A stretch of DNA of 64,000 nucleotides, taken from the NCBI GenBank assembly GCA_027318585.1, contig DAHVOW010000003.1, positions 1-64,000 of the forward strand, written 5' to 3'. Numbering within the stretch: position 1 is the stretch's first letter; each line of letters starts with the position of its first letter. Source of the stretch: Methanobacteriaceae archaeon (GTDB taxonomy: Archaea > Methanobacteriota > Methanobacteria > Methanobacteriales > Methanobacteriaceae). The notes beneath the pieces are model-generated. The model saw only the letters and a program-made list of their open reading frames with translations. It had not been told where the DNA came from and searched no databases. Positions 29,567 to 37,230 of this stretch are shown piece after piece. Made by a program: the position numbers and the translations under genes.

Positions 29567-29992
29567 TTATTGGCCAACGTAAAGTACAAAGGTATAATTT
29601 CCCCAGTTACAAGTAGCTGAAGCGACACTAGATGAAGAATCAAGGTTTCCCTGGGAAATTATTGTGGTACCGTTTAGTTGGGAGGTTTCCAGTAGTTTAT
29701 AGCTTTTATCATCGGTTAAATTATCCAGAACTGACTTTGCTAAATCTCCGGCCTCCTTCACTCCACTCTCTCTACTTGTACTTAAGGCCTGCACCATACT
29801 TTCCATGACACTGCGGCTATTTATCTCGGTGGAAGCTAAAACATCCAGATAGTCCTGGGCATCTTGAGATAGAGTTACTTGAGATTGGTCTTCTGATGAT
29901 ACCGGCAGGTTACTGATGACGATTATAACTAAAAAAAGAGGTATGAGGGCTAAAACTGCGTCGAAGGTAAAAATAAACCCCTTTTGATCCAT
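29567..29992 (-). CDS. Pilin-like / type IV prepilin-type secreted protein
   Basis: The N-terminus (DQKGFIFTFDAVLAL then PLFLVIIVI) has a charged start followed by one hydrophobic helix with FxxDA, as in archaeal pilin-like proteins whose short leader is cut by a prepilin peptidase. The remaining ~115 residues are Ser/Thr-rich and should lie outside the cell. No assembly ATPase is nearby. It follows the AIR synthase-like gene by 15 bases. Confidence 0.6.
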   Translation of the reverse strand: MDQKGFIFTFDAVLALIPLFLVIIVISNLPVSSEDQSQVTLSQDAQDYLDVLASTEINSRSVMESMVQALSTSRESGVKEAGDLAKSVLDNLTDDKSYKLLETSQLNGTTIISQGNLDSSSSVASATCNWGNYTFVLYVGQ

Positions 29993-30007
29993 ATAAAGTT
30001 ACCTCAT

Positions 30008-31369
30008 TTATTTTTTCCTGACCAAATCCACTATTTTGTCTTTTTTCTCTATAGCCTCTAATGCAGCTTTTTCCACATTTTCCTTCATTTTCTGGAAGTC
30101 TTCTGGTTGAACATCTCCCACTACCTTTTTTATCTTGGTGTAGGCTGCCTCGCGGAAGAGTGGTCTCAGTTCCACCTCTCCATTAGGGGTCTGTAAACGT
30201 GGCACCCCGGTATGATCCACACTACCAATACGGGCGATCTTAACTCCTGCTTTTTTAACCACCTCTTCCACTTCCTGTGCCACTTCATCGGTGGCAATGA
30301 TCATCAATGAGTCCACTGAAACCCCCAGGGGGTCGATATCCAGCATCTCCAGCATTTCTAAAACCTTAGGATTCACTAGTCCCCGTATTCTGTCCTCATG
30401 AAACTCCAGTCCTAAACCGGTGGTCTGGGATATTTCATGAGCATCTCCTCTCAGACCTCCGTTGGTGACATCCGTCATGGCATGCACCTTGGGCAGTAAT
30501 CCTGCCTTTAAAATAGCTTCCGATGCTTTTATGAAACTGATATCCATGGTCTCCCATACCACATCGAAGAGTCCGTGGTATATGGCGGTGGTGGTGATGG
30601 TTCCGCCTCCACTACCTTCAGTTAGAAGTATAACATCTCCCACTTGGGCTTCCTTCCTGGCCGTGGGAGGATGGGCTGAAATTCCAACTGCTCCTACGGC
30701 GCTGACCAGTCGATCGCCCAATACCATGTCTCCCCCCACCCGGAGGGTGCTGCCTGCCACCAGTGGAACTTTGGTTAATTCTGATACTGCACAGACACCT
30801 GCGGTGTAATCAAAGAGTTTTCCAACATCTCCATCATCGGCCAGGTGTAAATCACTTAAAAGGGCCACTGGATCGGCTCCCATTACGCAAACATCCCGCA
30901 TGGCTGCTCGAGCCACGTGGAATCCGCCAAGGAAGGGATATTCGCTTAGGCGGGAGTGGATACCATCTACCGCGGTGGTAATGTATACATCTTCTGAATC
31001 CAGACGCGTTTGTACAACTCCTCCGTCATCCTGGGCTGTGGGGTTGATGAAGGCATCGGTGTGGGTGCTTTTCACGATATCCGCAATCCGACGGTGCACA
31101 AAGAAGTCTCCTTCCCCCCGGGAACCTACTCCCATTTCACCCATGGCCACTCCGGCTGCAGGATAGCTAATTAACTCTTGAAGGTCTTTATCTGGATGAT
31201 CTCTGATTTTTAAGGTACTTTTTACTTCTTCGATTACTGCTAAAGCCATATCTGAAGCTCTTTCAGGGTTTATATTTTTATATTCGAGAATTTTTTCCTG
31301 GAGACGTTCCTGAATTAGTTTTTCTTGATTTTCTTCCAGGGCCTGCCTGGTGAATCCTTCGATGTCCAT
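30008..31369 (-). CDS. AIR synthase-related protein (PurM/HypE/SelD fold)
   Basis: After an N-terminal helical region of about 90 residues comes a PurM-type ATP-binding domain. Features are FINPTAQDDGG, ARAAMRDVCVMGADPVALLSDLHL, DRLVSAVGAVG, GDVILLTEGSGGG and HAMTDVTNGGLRGDAHEI. This matches the archaeal HypE-like group (COG1973), which is larger than true HypE and lacks its C-terminal Cys. It probably phosphorylates or activates a small substrate using ATP; the substrate is unknown. It is widespread in methanogens. Confidence 0.8.
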   Translation of the reverse strand: MDIEGFTRQALEENQEKLIQERLQEKILEYKNINPERASDMALAVIEEVKSTLKIRDHPDKDLQELISYPAAGVAMGEMGVGSRGEGDFFVHRRIADIVKSTHTDAFINPTAQDDGGVVQTRLDSEDVYITTAVDGIHSRLSEYPFLGGFHVARAAMRDVCVMGADPVALLSDLHLADDGDVGKLFDYTAGVCAVSELTKVPLVAGSTLRVGGDMVLGDRLVSAVGAVGISAHPPTARKEAQVGDVILLTEGSGGGTITTTAIYHGLFDVVWETMDISFIKASEAILKAGLLPKVHAMTDVTNGGLRGDAHEISQTTGLGLEFHEDRIRGLVNPKVLEMLEMLDIDPLGVSVDSLMIIATDEVAQEVEEVVKKAGVKIARIGSVDHTGVPRLQTPNGEVELRPLFREAAYTKIKKVVGDVQPEDFQKMKENVEKAALEAIEKKDKIVDLVRKK

Positions 31370-31420
31370 AGTGCACCCACCTTACATTTATTATTATTTA
31401 TATATAAATATTTATTACTA

Positions 31421-32044
31421 TTAAAATGAATACGAATCAATCAGTTTCAGGAAGTTCTTTAGAATTAAAAGACCAATTTCTCCACTTTTTTCGGGATGGA
31501 ATTGGGTTGCAAATACATTATCCTTAAAAACGACACATGGAACTTCTAATCCATAATCTACACTGGCAGCGATTATATTTTCATCTTGAGGGTTAACGTA
31601 GAAGGAATGGACGAAATACATAAAGTTTTCATCCACTCCTTCCAAAATTGGACAATCTTGTTTTATGCGGAGATTATTCCAACCCATATGTGGGATTTTA
31701 AGTCCCCTTTCTCTGATAACTGGTGGAAAACGGACCACTTCTCCGGGGAACACGTCTAAACCTTTAACACCCGGGCTTTCCTGGCTGGAGGTGAACAAAA
31801 CTTGTAAACCTAAGCATATGCCCAAAAACGGTTTACCCTCCTGAATATGCTGGTGGATCACGTCTTGATAACCCTGCAGATGCTCCATGGCAGTACCAAA
31901 AGCCCCCACACCAGGCAGTACTAGGGCTTCCGAGTCTCTAAGCACATCTTCATTCTTGGAAATCCGAACCTTGGCCCCGATTCGAGAAAATCCGTTGCTA
32001 ATGCTTTTAAGATTCCCGCTTCCGTAGTCAATAATGGTGATCAT
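31421..32044 (-). CDS. hisH: Imidazole glycerol phosphate synthase glutaminase subunit HisH
   Basis: The class I glutamine amidotransferase has its triad: Cys in FLGICLGLQVL, and His and Glu in TQFHPEKSGEIG. The N-terminus IIDYGSGNLKS is the HisH signature. HisH supplies ammonia to HisF (encoded at 61713-62477) for the fifth step of histidine synthesis. The two subunits are 30 kb apart here. The gene lies 27 bases downstream of the nucleotidyltransferase-cupin gene. Confidence 0.95.
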   Translation of the reverse strand: MITIIDYGSGNLKSISNGFSRIGAKVRISKNEDVLRDSEALVLPGVGAFGTAMEHLQGYQDVIHQHIQEGKPFLGICLGLQVLFTSSQESPGVKGLDVFPGEVVRFPPVIRERGLKIPHMGWNNLRIKQDCPILEGVDENFMYFVHSFYVNPQDENIIAASVDYGLEVPCVVFKDNVFATQFHPEKSGEIGLLILKNFLKLIDSYSF

Positions 32045-32071
32045 TTTTTTAAAGAGGAGAAAGCTGATTTT

Positions 32072-33079
32072 TTAACGGACATCATAGAAATCCTTGATCC
32101 GAACTGTATCGTCAGGGTGTGGAGTGGAAATTTCGTGTAGTAACGTGTTTTCCATGGCTACTATGGTATGGTTTTGCATGGGTTTGATACGTATAGTGTC
32201 ATTTTTAGCGAAGTACTCCTTACGTCCTTCGAACTCAATGTAACCGGCTCCGCTGAGGATGTACATGGTTTCATCCTTCTGGGGGTGATGGTGATAGGAG
32301 GTCTGGTAGCCCTCTCGCAGGAATAACTCCTTGGTCAGGTACTTTTCGGTGTTAATGAGTATCTTCTCGTATCCCCATGGTTTATCTTCCCGGTTCTGGT
32401 ATTCTTTACGAATCTCTTCCAGTTCCTTGGAGGTGTCAATGGCCATCCAGAACAGACCATCTTCCTGGTAGTAGCCCAGCTTATTCTCTTTGGCGTACAT
32501 AGGGAACACTGTCTTTTCAATGTCTCCTACATCAAAATCTCCAAAATCAATTTCTCCCTTAGTGAAGTATACTCCTCCGTTAATGTAATAGTCCAGCACT
32601 GGTTTTTCTTTAAATGAAACCAGACGGTCGCCACTGATTTCCACGATTCCGTAGGGAGATATCATGCGGGTGACGAATATGGAAAGTGGGTAATCCGATT
32701 TCTCCCCCTGTTCGATCATCTTTTTAATATTCAGATCCGCCACCACGTCCCCATTACGTATTACGCATTGTTTATCAGGCCCTACAGCATCCATTCCTAA
32801 TTTAATGGCGTTAAGAGTTCCTAATGGTTCGTCCTCTTCAACGTACTCAATCTTAACTCCCATGTAATCGGTGCCATAGCGTTCCTGTATTTTATCACTT
32901 AAAAAGCCGGTTAATAGGAAAACCCGATCCACGCCTGAGTTTCTGAAGTCAAAAAGTTGTTTGTCCAGGATGGTGTAATTGTCCTTGATTTCTATGAGGG
33001 GTTTAGGGACCCTTTCGGTGAGGGGTCGCAGACGCTTTCCGAATCCTCCGCAGAGTATCATTCCCACTGTTTTAGTCAT
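32072..33079 (-). CDS. Sugar-phosphate nucleotidyltransferase fused to a cupin
   Basis: Residues 1-230 are a nucleotidyltransferase with the signature ILCGGFGKRLRPLTERVPKPLI and a metal-binding Asp in VIRNGDVVAD. The last 100 residues are a mannose-6-phosphate isomerase-like cupin (KPWGYEKIL, then SYHHHPQKDETMYILSGAG with metal-binding His and Glu). The combination recalls bifunctional mannose-1-phosphate guanylyltransferases, but this protein is shorter, so the sugar and the base are uncertain. It should provide an activated sugar for glycoprotein or envelope glycans. Confidence 0.83.
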   Translation of the reverse strand: MTKTVGMILCGGFGKRLRPLTERVPKPLIEIKDNYTILDKQLFDFRNSGVDRVFLLTGFLSDKIQERYGTDYMGVKIEYVEEDEPLGTLNAIKLGMDAVGPDKQCVIRNGDVVADLNIKKMIEQGEKSDYPLSIFVTRMISPYGIVEISGDRLVSFKEKPVLDYYINGGVYFTKGEIDFGDFDVGDIEKTVFPMYAKENKLGYYQEDGLFWMAIDTSKELEEIRKEYQNREDKPWGYEKILINTEKYLTKELFLREGYQTSYHHHPQKDETMYILSGAGYIEFEGRKEYFAKNDTIRIKPMQNHTIVAMENTLLHEISTPHPDDTVRIKDFYDVR

Positions 33080-33171
33080 AGTATCACCTTAATTTAATGA
33101 AATTATACGAACTCTGGGTTATATTATTTAAAATTCAACTATAAAAAATTGAAGTAGTGGAGTGAAAGTCT

Positions 33172-34245
33172 TTAATGGTTTAAGATTTCCCTTAAACTGA
33201 TTCCAAAGCCGGATGGAACGATCTTGCTGGTTCCCAATGTCTTGGAGTGGGCATCTAATTCAGTAACTACCCAATTATATCCTAATTTCTTCAGAGGCTC
33301 CACCAAACGGGGACCATCCGTGATTGCCATGGTTTCAGCCTCCAAATCCTCAATGGGTAAGGCATGGGGAACACCAGCCACAACTACCATGTCATAGTCA
33401 TGATTTTTTATAAAATCAACTGCTTTCGACCCGGTAACTGGATATTCATCCAGGCCTCCAGTGATGAATTCGATTTGCACTCCTTCCCCAGATAATTCTC
33501 CCTGTATGTTCTGGGCGTGCTGTTTGATACGGGGCAGTCCCACTTCCGGATCAAGGTTAGCAATAATGGTGGGGGGGTTATGAGAATATATCTGGTGGAA
33601 TGGAATTTTTAATATATCAGAAAAGAGATAAGAAGTCTCTTTTTTAGCGTTTAGCACTAATGCAACTTTTTTGCCGGTTTTAAATCCATCTAAAAGTATC
33701 CTAGCCACTTCTGATTTATCATCACCGTATTGGGGGGCTATATATTCCCCCTGGGCCATCCCCCGGGTCTTCTCAATATTGGTGGCCATTTTTAACATGC
33801 GCACCTGCCTTTCCACCTCCTCCTGACTGATAATACCTTCCCGCTGGGCGGCTTCCAGCACGATGATGGCTCCTTCTGTGTTATCTCCCTCACCGAAGCC
33901 GCCGTGGGATTCTACACTTAACACCGTGGCCGGGATGTTGGCCTTCTCCACCGCTTCCTTCAAGTCCTCCCCGATTATCATACTGGCACAGGTACCCACC
34001 ACCCCTACTAGTCGGGGAGAGAACATTTCATGGGCTTTTTTAAGGGTTTCCTCCAGTTTTTCGACTGCTCCGAAGATGAAATCATTTTCCGACATGGCGG
34101 TGGTTAAAACTCGAACACCGTCGTTTTCTAAAAGTCTTCCGGTACGAAAACAGCAGCCATGTGGGCCGTGAAGGATTACTACGTCGGCATTAAGGTCTCG
34201 AAGAGTGTAAAGTGATGCTGCGATGGGACTCGGTCGTGGATGCAC
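33172..34245 (-). CDS. cfbD: Ni-sirohydrochlorin a,c-diamide reductive cyclase subunit CfbD
   Basis: The protein is a nitrogenase NifD-like subunit with cluster-binding Cys in GPHGCCF and GTCASMI. It has the methanogen-specific opening HPRPSPIAASLYTLRDL. Together with CfbC it reduces and cyclises Ni-sirohydrochlorin a,c-diamide on the way to coenzyme F430, the cofactor of methyl-coenzyme M reductase. CfbC, the NifH-like partner, is not in this window. Length of 357 residues is typical. Confidence 0.93.
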   Translation of the reverse strand: MHPRPSPIAASLYTLRDLNADVVILHGPHGCCFRTGRLLENDGVRVLTTAMSENDFIFGAVEKLEETLKKAHEMFSPRLVGVVGTCASMIIGEDLKEAVEKANIPATVLSVESHGGFGEGDNTEGAIIVLEAAQREGIISQEEVERQVRMLKMATNIEKTRGMAQGEYIAPQYGDDKSEVARILLDGFKTGKKVALVLNAKKETSYLFSDILKIPFHQIYSHNPPTIIANLDPEVGLPRIKQHAQNIQGELSGEGVQIEFITGGLDEYPVTGSKAVDFIKNHDYDMVVVAGVPHALPIEDLEAETMAITDGPRLVEPLKKLGYNWVVTELDAHSKTLGTSKIVPSGFGISLREILNH

Positions 34246-34307
34246 TATTTTTCACCTCTGATCATGGTCTTAGTTGGAAAGATTATATTCCTATCTTATA
34301 ATAAATA

Positions 34308-35048
34308 ATGGTGATGGATAAGTGGAGGATAGAGTGGCCATTAATAGCCGTTATAATTATTATAATAACTTTAACTGCCATTAATGGTGTGGAAATAGAT
34401 ATTAACCATTCTAGCAACATTCCCCAGATTAACCCCTCACAATATATGAAAATTCTGGGGATGAATGATTATGGTTATGTGGTGAGAGAGGGGCCTTATG
34501 GGAACCAAAACGCATCTATTACCATCGCTTACATACTGGGGGTCCATCCTCTAGAATATAAATCTCACTGGGCCGTTAAAAAAGCCCTGATGGAAAGGAA
34601 AGACACTCTAAATTATAAGTACTACATCTATGAGGTTGCAGTCCTGGCCGACCGTTACGATTATAATTTGGGAAGGATCCACGGTCAGCGATTGGCCTTC
34701 AACTACGTGGTACCGGATATCGTTAACGAAGGATTTGATCTGGCCATTGATGTCCATTCCAACCGCGGATATTATGCTGAGAAGAGATTTATTGCAGTCC
34801 CCGTAAGTGATCAGGATTCAGAGAATGCAGCCGGACAGATTGTGGATAAAATACCCTGGTTGAAATTTTACATACCTCCTGCTGAAAAGGGACCCACCAG
34901 CGGCCCTTACGTAAGCATCCCCCTCATCAGATCCGGCACTCCCACCGTAGTCTATGAAACCTCCCTATATGATAAATACGAACTGGTGGTAAGACAGGCC
35001 TATAATCTGGTGGGAGTGGTGGATGAAATAAGTGGGTGGATGGAATGA
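34308..35048 (+). CDS. Membrane-anchored M14-like (succinylglutamate desuccinylase/carboxypeptidase fold) protein
   Basis: One N-terminal transmembrane helix anchors an outside domain. Its motifs resemble an M14 metallocarboxypeptidase: YILGVHPLEYKSH (H..E zinc ligands), FDLAIDVHSNRG (third ligand His) and TPTVVYETS (possible catalytic Glu). A paralogue is encoded at 60817-61659 and shares these motifs and the phrase V.EGPYGN. Substrate is unknown; an envelope peptide is conceivable. No ribosome site precedes the start, and a TATA-like GATTATATTCC lies about 25 bases upstream, so the message may be leaderless. It overlaps sfsA by ATGA. Confidence 0.65.
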   Translation: MVMDKWRIEWPLIAVIIIIITLTAINGVEIDINHSSNIPQINPSQYMKILGMNDYGYVVREGPYGNQNASITIAYILGVHPLEYKSHWAVKKALMERKDTLNYKYYIYEVAVLADRYDYNLGRIHGQRLAFNYVVPDIVNEGFDLAIDVHSNRGYYAEKRFIAVPVSDQDSENAAGQIVDKIPWLKFYIPPAEKGPTSGPYVSIPLIRSGTPTVVYETSLYDKYELVVRQAYNLVGVVDEISGWME

Positions 35049-35752
35049 AAATTGGAAACTTAATTAAGGGCATCTTCCATGAAAGACCCAACCGCTTCAC
35101 GGTGGTATTTGAATGTAGGGGACATTGGGATAGGGCCCACCTCCGGGATCCGGGCCGACTTCGGGAATTGTTACTTCCCGGTACAGATCTACTGCTGCGC
35201 CCGGCCCTAAACACTGCTAAACGGAAAACCAAATATGATGTCATAGCAGTACGGAGTGAAGGTATCTGGGTGCTTATAAATTCAGGTTTCCACAGTGACT
35301 TGGCCCAGGAATTGATAGAATCTAACTTAATATCCGAATTTGAAGGATACCAGGTTGAAAAAAGGGAATACACCTACGGTAAGAGTCGACTTGATTTTCT
35401 TCTAACCAGACCGGAGGGATGTATGCTCTTGGAGGTCAAGGGTTGCACACTGGTGGAGGATGGTCATGCCAAATTTCCCGATGCTCCCACCGAAAGGGGA
35501 AAAAGGCACCTTGAAGAGCTGATAAAAGCCAAATCTCAGGGCTTAAACTCCGTGGTTCTGTTCATCATCCCCCGGGAGGATGCGGAGGTTTTCTCACCAA
35601 ACTGGGAGATGGATCCCCAATTTTCAGAGACCCTGCAACATGCCCAGGAACAGGGAGTCCATGTAATCGCTTATTCTTTCCAGACCACCAATAAGAATAA
35701 TAGGTTAACCCTGGATCCCAAAAAGAGAATAAAAGTAAAGATAAAAAATTAA
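35045..35752 (+). CDS. sfsA: SfsA family DNA-binding / nuclease-fold protein
   Basis: The SfsA family is recognised from FVVFECRG-like opening (FTVVFECRGHWDRAHLRDPGRLREL), VRSEGIWVLINSG and the nuclease-like core YGKSRLDFLL, MLLEVKGCTL and FPDAPTERGKRHLEEL. The Asp, Glu and Lys in these motifs resemble a PD-(D/E)XK site. Bacterial SfsA was described as a regulator of maltose metabolism; nuclease activity has been proposed. The start is coupled to the preceding gene through ATGA. Confidence 0.9.
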   Translation: MKIGNLIKGIFHERPNRFTVVFECRGHWDRAHLRDPGRLRELLLPGTDLLLRPALNTAKRKTKYDVIAVRSEGIWVLINSGFHSDLAQELIESNLISEFEGYQVEKREYTYGKSRLDFLLTRPEGCMLLEVKGCTLVEDGHAKFPDAPTERGKRHLEELIKAKSQGLNSVVLFIIPREDAEVFSPNWEMDPQFSETLQHAQEQGVHVIAYSFQTTNKNNRLTLDPKKRIKVKIKN

Positions 35753-35762
35753 AGTCTTGGAA

Positions 35763-36785
35763 CTAATTTTTGATGGTTGTGCAGTCTTTTTCTAACTTTT
35801 CAAACTCTTCTGGTTTTCCAATACCCAGAATCACGTCTCCAGCTTTAATCATGAAATTTCGGGAGGGGTCTATTTTTAACTGGCCCTCTTCACCAATCCC
35901 CACCAGCACCACACCAGTTCTTTCGTGTACATCGGCCTCTAGAACTGTTTTACCCACGAAATAACTGTTTTCACCGACGGTGACCTCTTTCAGTTCACGT
36001 TCCTTCTTCTCGGCCAGCACATCCTGGACGAACATGGCCTCGTAGCCATCATCGATGCTTTTGTACATAAGACGTCCGGAGATCACGTAGGGGGAGATGA
36101 TTTGAGTGGCACCGGCCAGCTTGATCTGTTCGATATTCTCATAGCGTTGGGCTTCGGCAATAACCCTCACGTTTTCATCAATTTTTCGAATTCCCAGTAT
36201 GCAGTGAATGGCACGAGAATCAGAGTCCAGGTCCACTATAACTGCCTTGGCCCCCCTCACATTGGCCTTTTCCAGATCCTTGATACGGGTGGGGTCGCCC
36301 TGCACGAAGTTAGCCCCATTTTTTAGCGCATTTTTTCGCACTTCCTCCTTCTCTTCCAGGACGAAAACTTCGTTTTCTTTCCCAATATCCTTAATACATT
36401 CAGCGGTGCTCTCTGTCCAACCGCATATCACCACGTGTTTTGATCTTTCCACGTTAATCAACCCCAAGATTTTCATTTGTTGCCTTTTAAACAGTAAACC
36501 CACTAGGGACTCTAAAGCCAGAGCAAAAGTCCCAATACCAAATATGATGACCGAAATTGTAAAGAATAATCCTAATGGCGTTTTTGGGCTATAATCCCCA
36601 TATCCAACGGTTCCTATGGTCACGAAGGTCCAGTAGAGGGATATTCCCCATGGTTGTCCTTCAATTAAGTGAAAACCTATGGTGCTGTAGGCAATAACCC
36701 CCAGAACCAGAGCTAATATTCTGGTCAACCGATCCTTAGCAATGGCGGGTATTCCTTTTCGTATAAGGCGAAAGAGGACAAACAT
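35763..36785 (-). CDS. mthK: MthK-type calcium-gated potassium channel
   Basis: Two transmembrane helices flank the selectivity filter TVGYGD (residues 59-64). An RCK domain then follows with the Rossmann motif VVICGWTES and a C-terminal TrkA-C domain. Overall similarity to MthK of Methanothermobacter is very high. In MthK an internal start at Met107 makes free RCK subunits that complete the gating ring. Here Met104 (codon at 36476) is preceded by AAAGG and may do the same. The Ca2+ site residues corresponding to D184 and E210 are kept, but the E212 position is Gln213 (AEAQRYE). It lies 12 bases downstream of a small membrane protein gene. Confidence 0.92.
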   Translation of the reverse strand: MFVLFRLIRKGIPAIAKDRLTRILALVLGVIAYSTIGFHLIEGQPWGISLYWTFVTIGTVGYGDYSPKTPLGLFFTISVIIFGIGTFALALESLVGLLFKRQQMKILGLINVERSKHVVICGWTESTAECIKDIGKENEVFVLEEKEEVRKNALKNGANFVQGDPTRIKDLEKANVRGAKAVIVDLDSDSRAIHCILGIRKIDENVRVIAEAQRYENIEQIKLAGATQIISPYVISGRLMYKSIDDGYEAMFVQDVLAEKKERELKEVTVGENSYFVGKTVLEADVHERTGVVLVGIGEEGQLKIDPSRNFMIKAGDVILGIGKPEEFEKLEKDCTTIKN

Positions 36786-36797
36786 CCAAATACTCCT

Positions 36798-37130
36798 CTA
36801 CTTGCGCAGGAATAGGTACCAGATCACCACTACCGCTATGACACCCACAACCACCAGTATCAGGGCAATTAACCACCAGGGAGTGCTTCCATCATCAGTG
36901 CCAGTATCCACATCGTCGTCATCAATATCGACCTTTTTGGTACTAGAACTTTTGGAGCTGGAGCTGCTACTTCTACCACTACTGCCCTTAACCAGGGGCT
37001 CCAGGGCAGCCACATTATAAGTACTGATTGTGGACTCAGATTTCTCTAAGGGGGACTGGTAGTTTACTGAACTACTACAGGACATGAATAAAAAAACCAA
37101 GATAGATAAAGTTATAACTTTCCACTTCAT
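36798..37130 (-). CDS. Small secreted Ser/Asp-rich membrane protein upstream of mthK
   Basis: The 110 residues comprise a signal sequence with a lipobox-like FMSCSSS, a short soluble part, a Ser-rich stretch, an acidic stretch (DIDDDDVDTGTDDG) and one C-terminal transmembrane helix. The ribosome site AAAGGAGG is strong. Only 12 bases separate it from mthK, so they are likely co-transcribed. An acidic outside segment near a potassium channel could concentrate cations, but no function is known and no family is recognised. Confidence 0.65.
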   Translation of the reverse strand: MKWKVITLSILVFLFMSCSSSVNYQSPLEKSESTISTYNVAALEPLVKGSSGRSSSSSSKSSSTKKVDIDDDDVDTGTDDGSTPWWLIALILVVVGVIAVVVIWYLFLRK

Positions 37131-37230
37131 TTGCTATCCTCCTTTAACATACCTAATTTCTATGATTAAACTATTTTATATGATTTATCATGCAGGTTAG
37201 TTTCACGCTTCTTATAGTTTAGTTCAGGAC

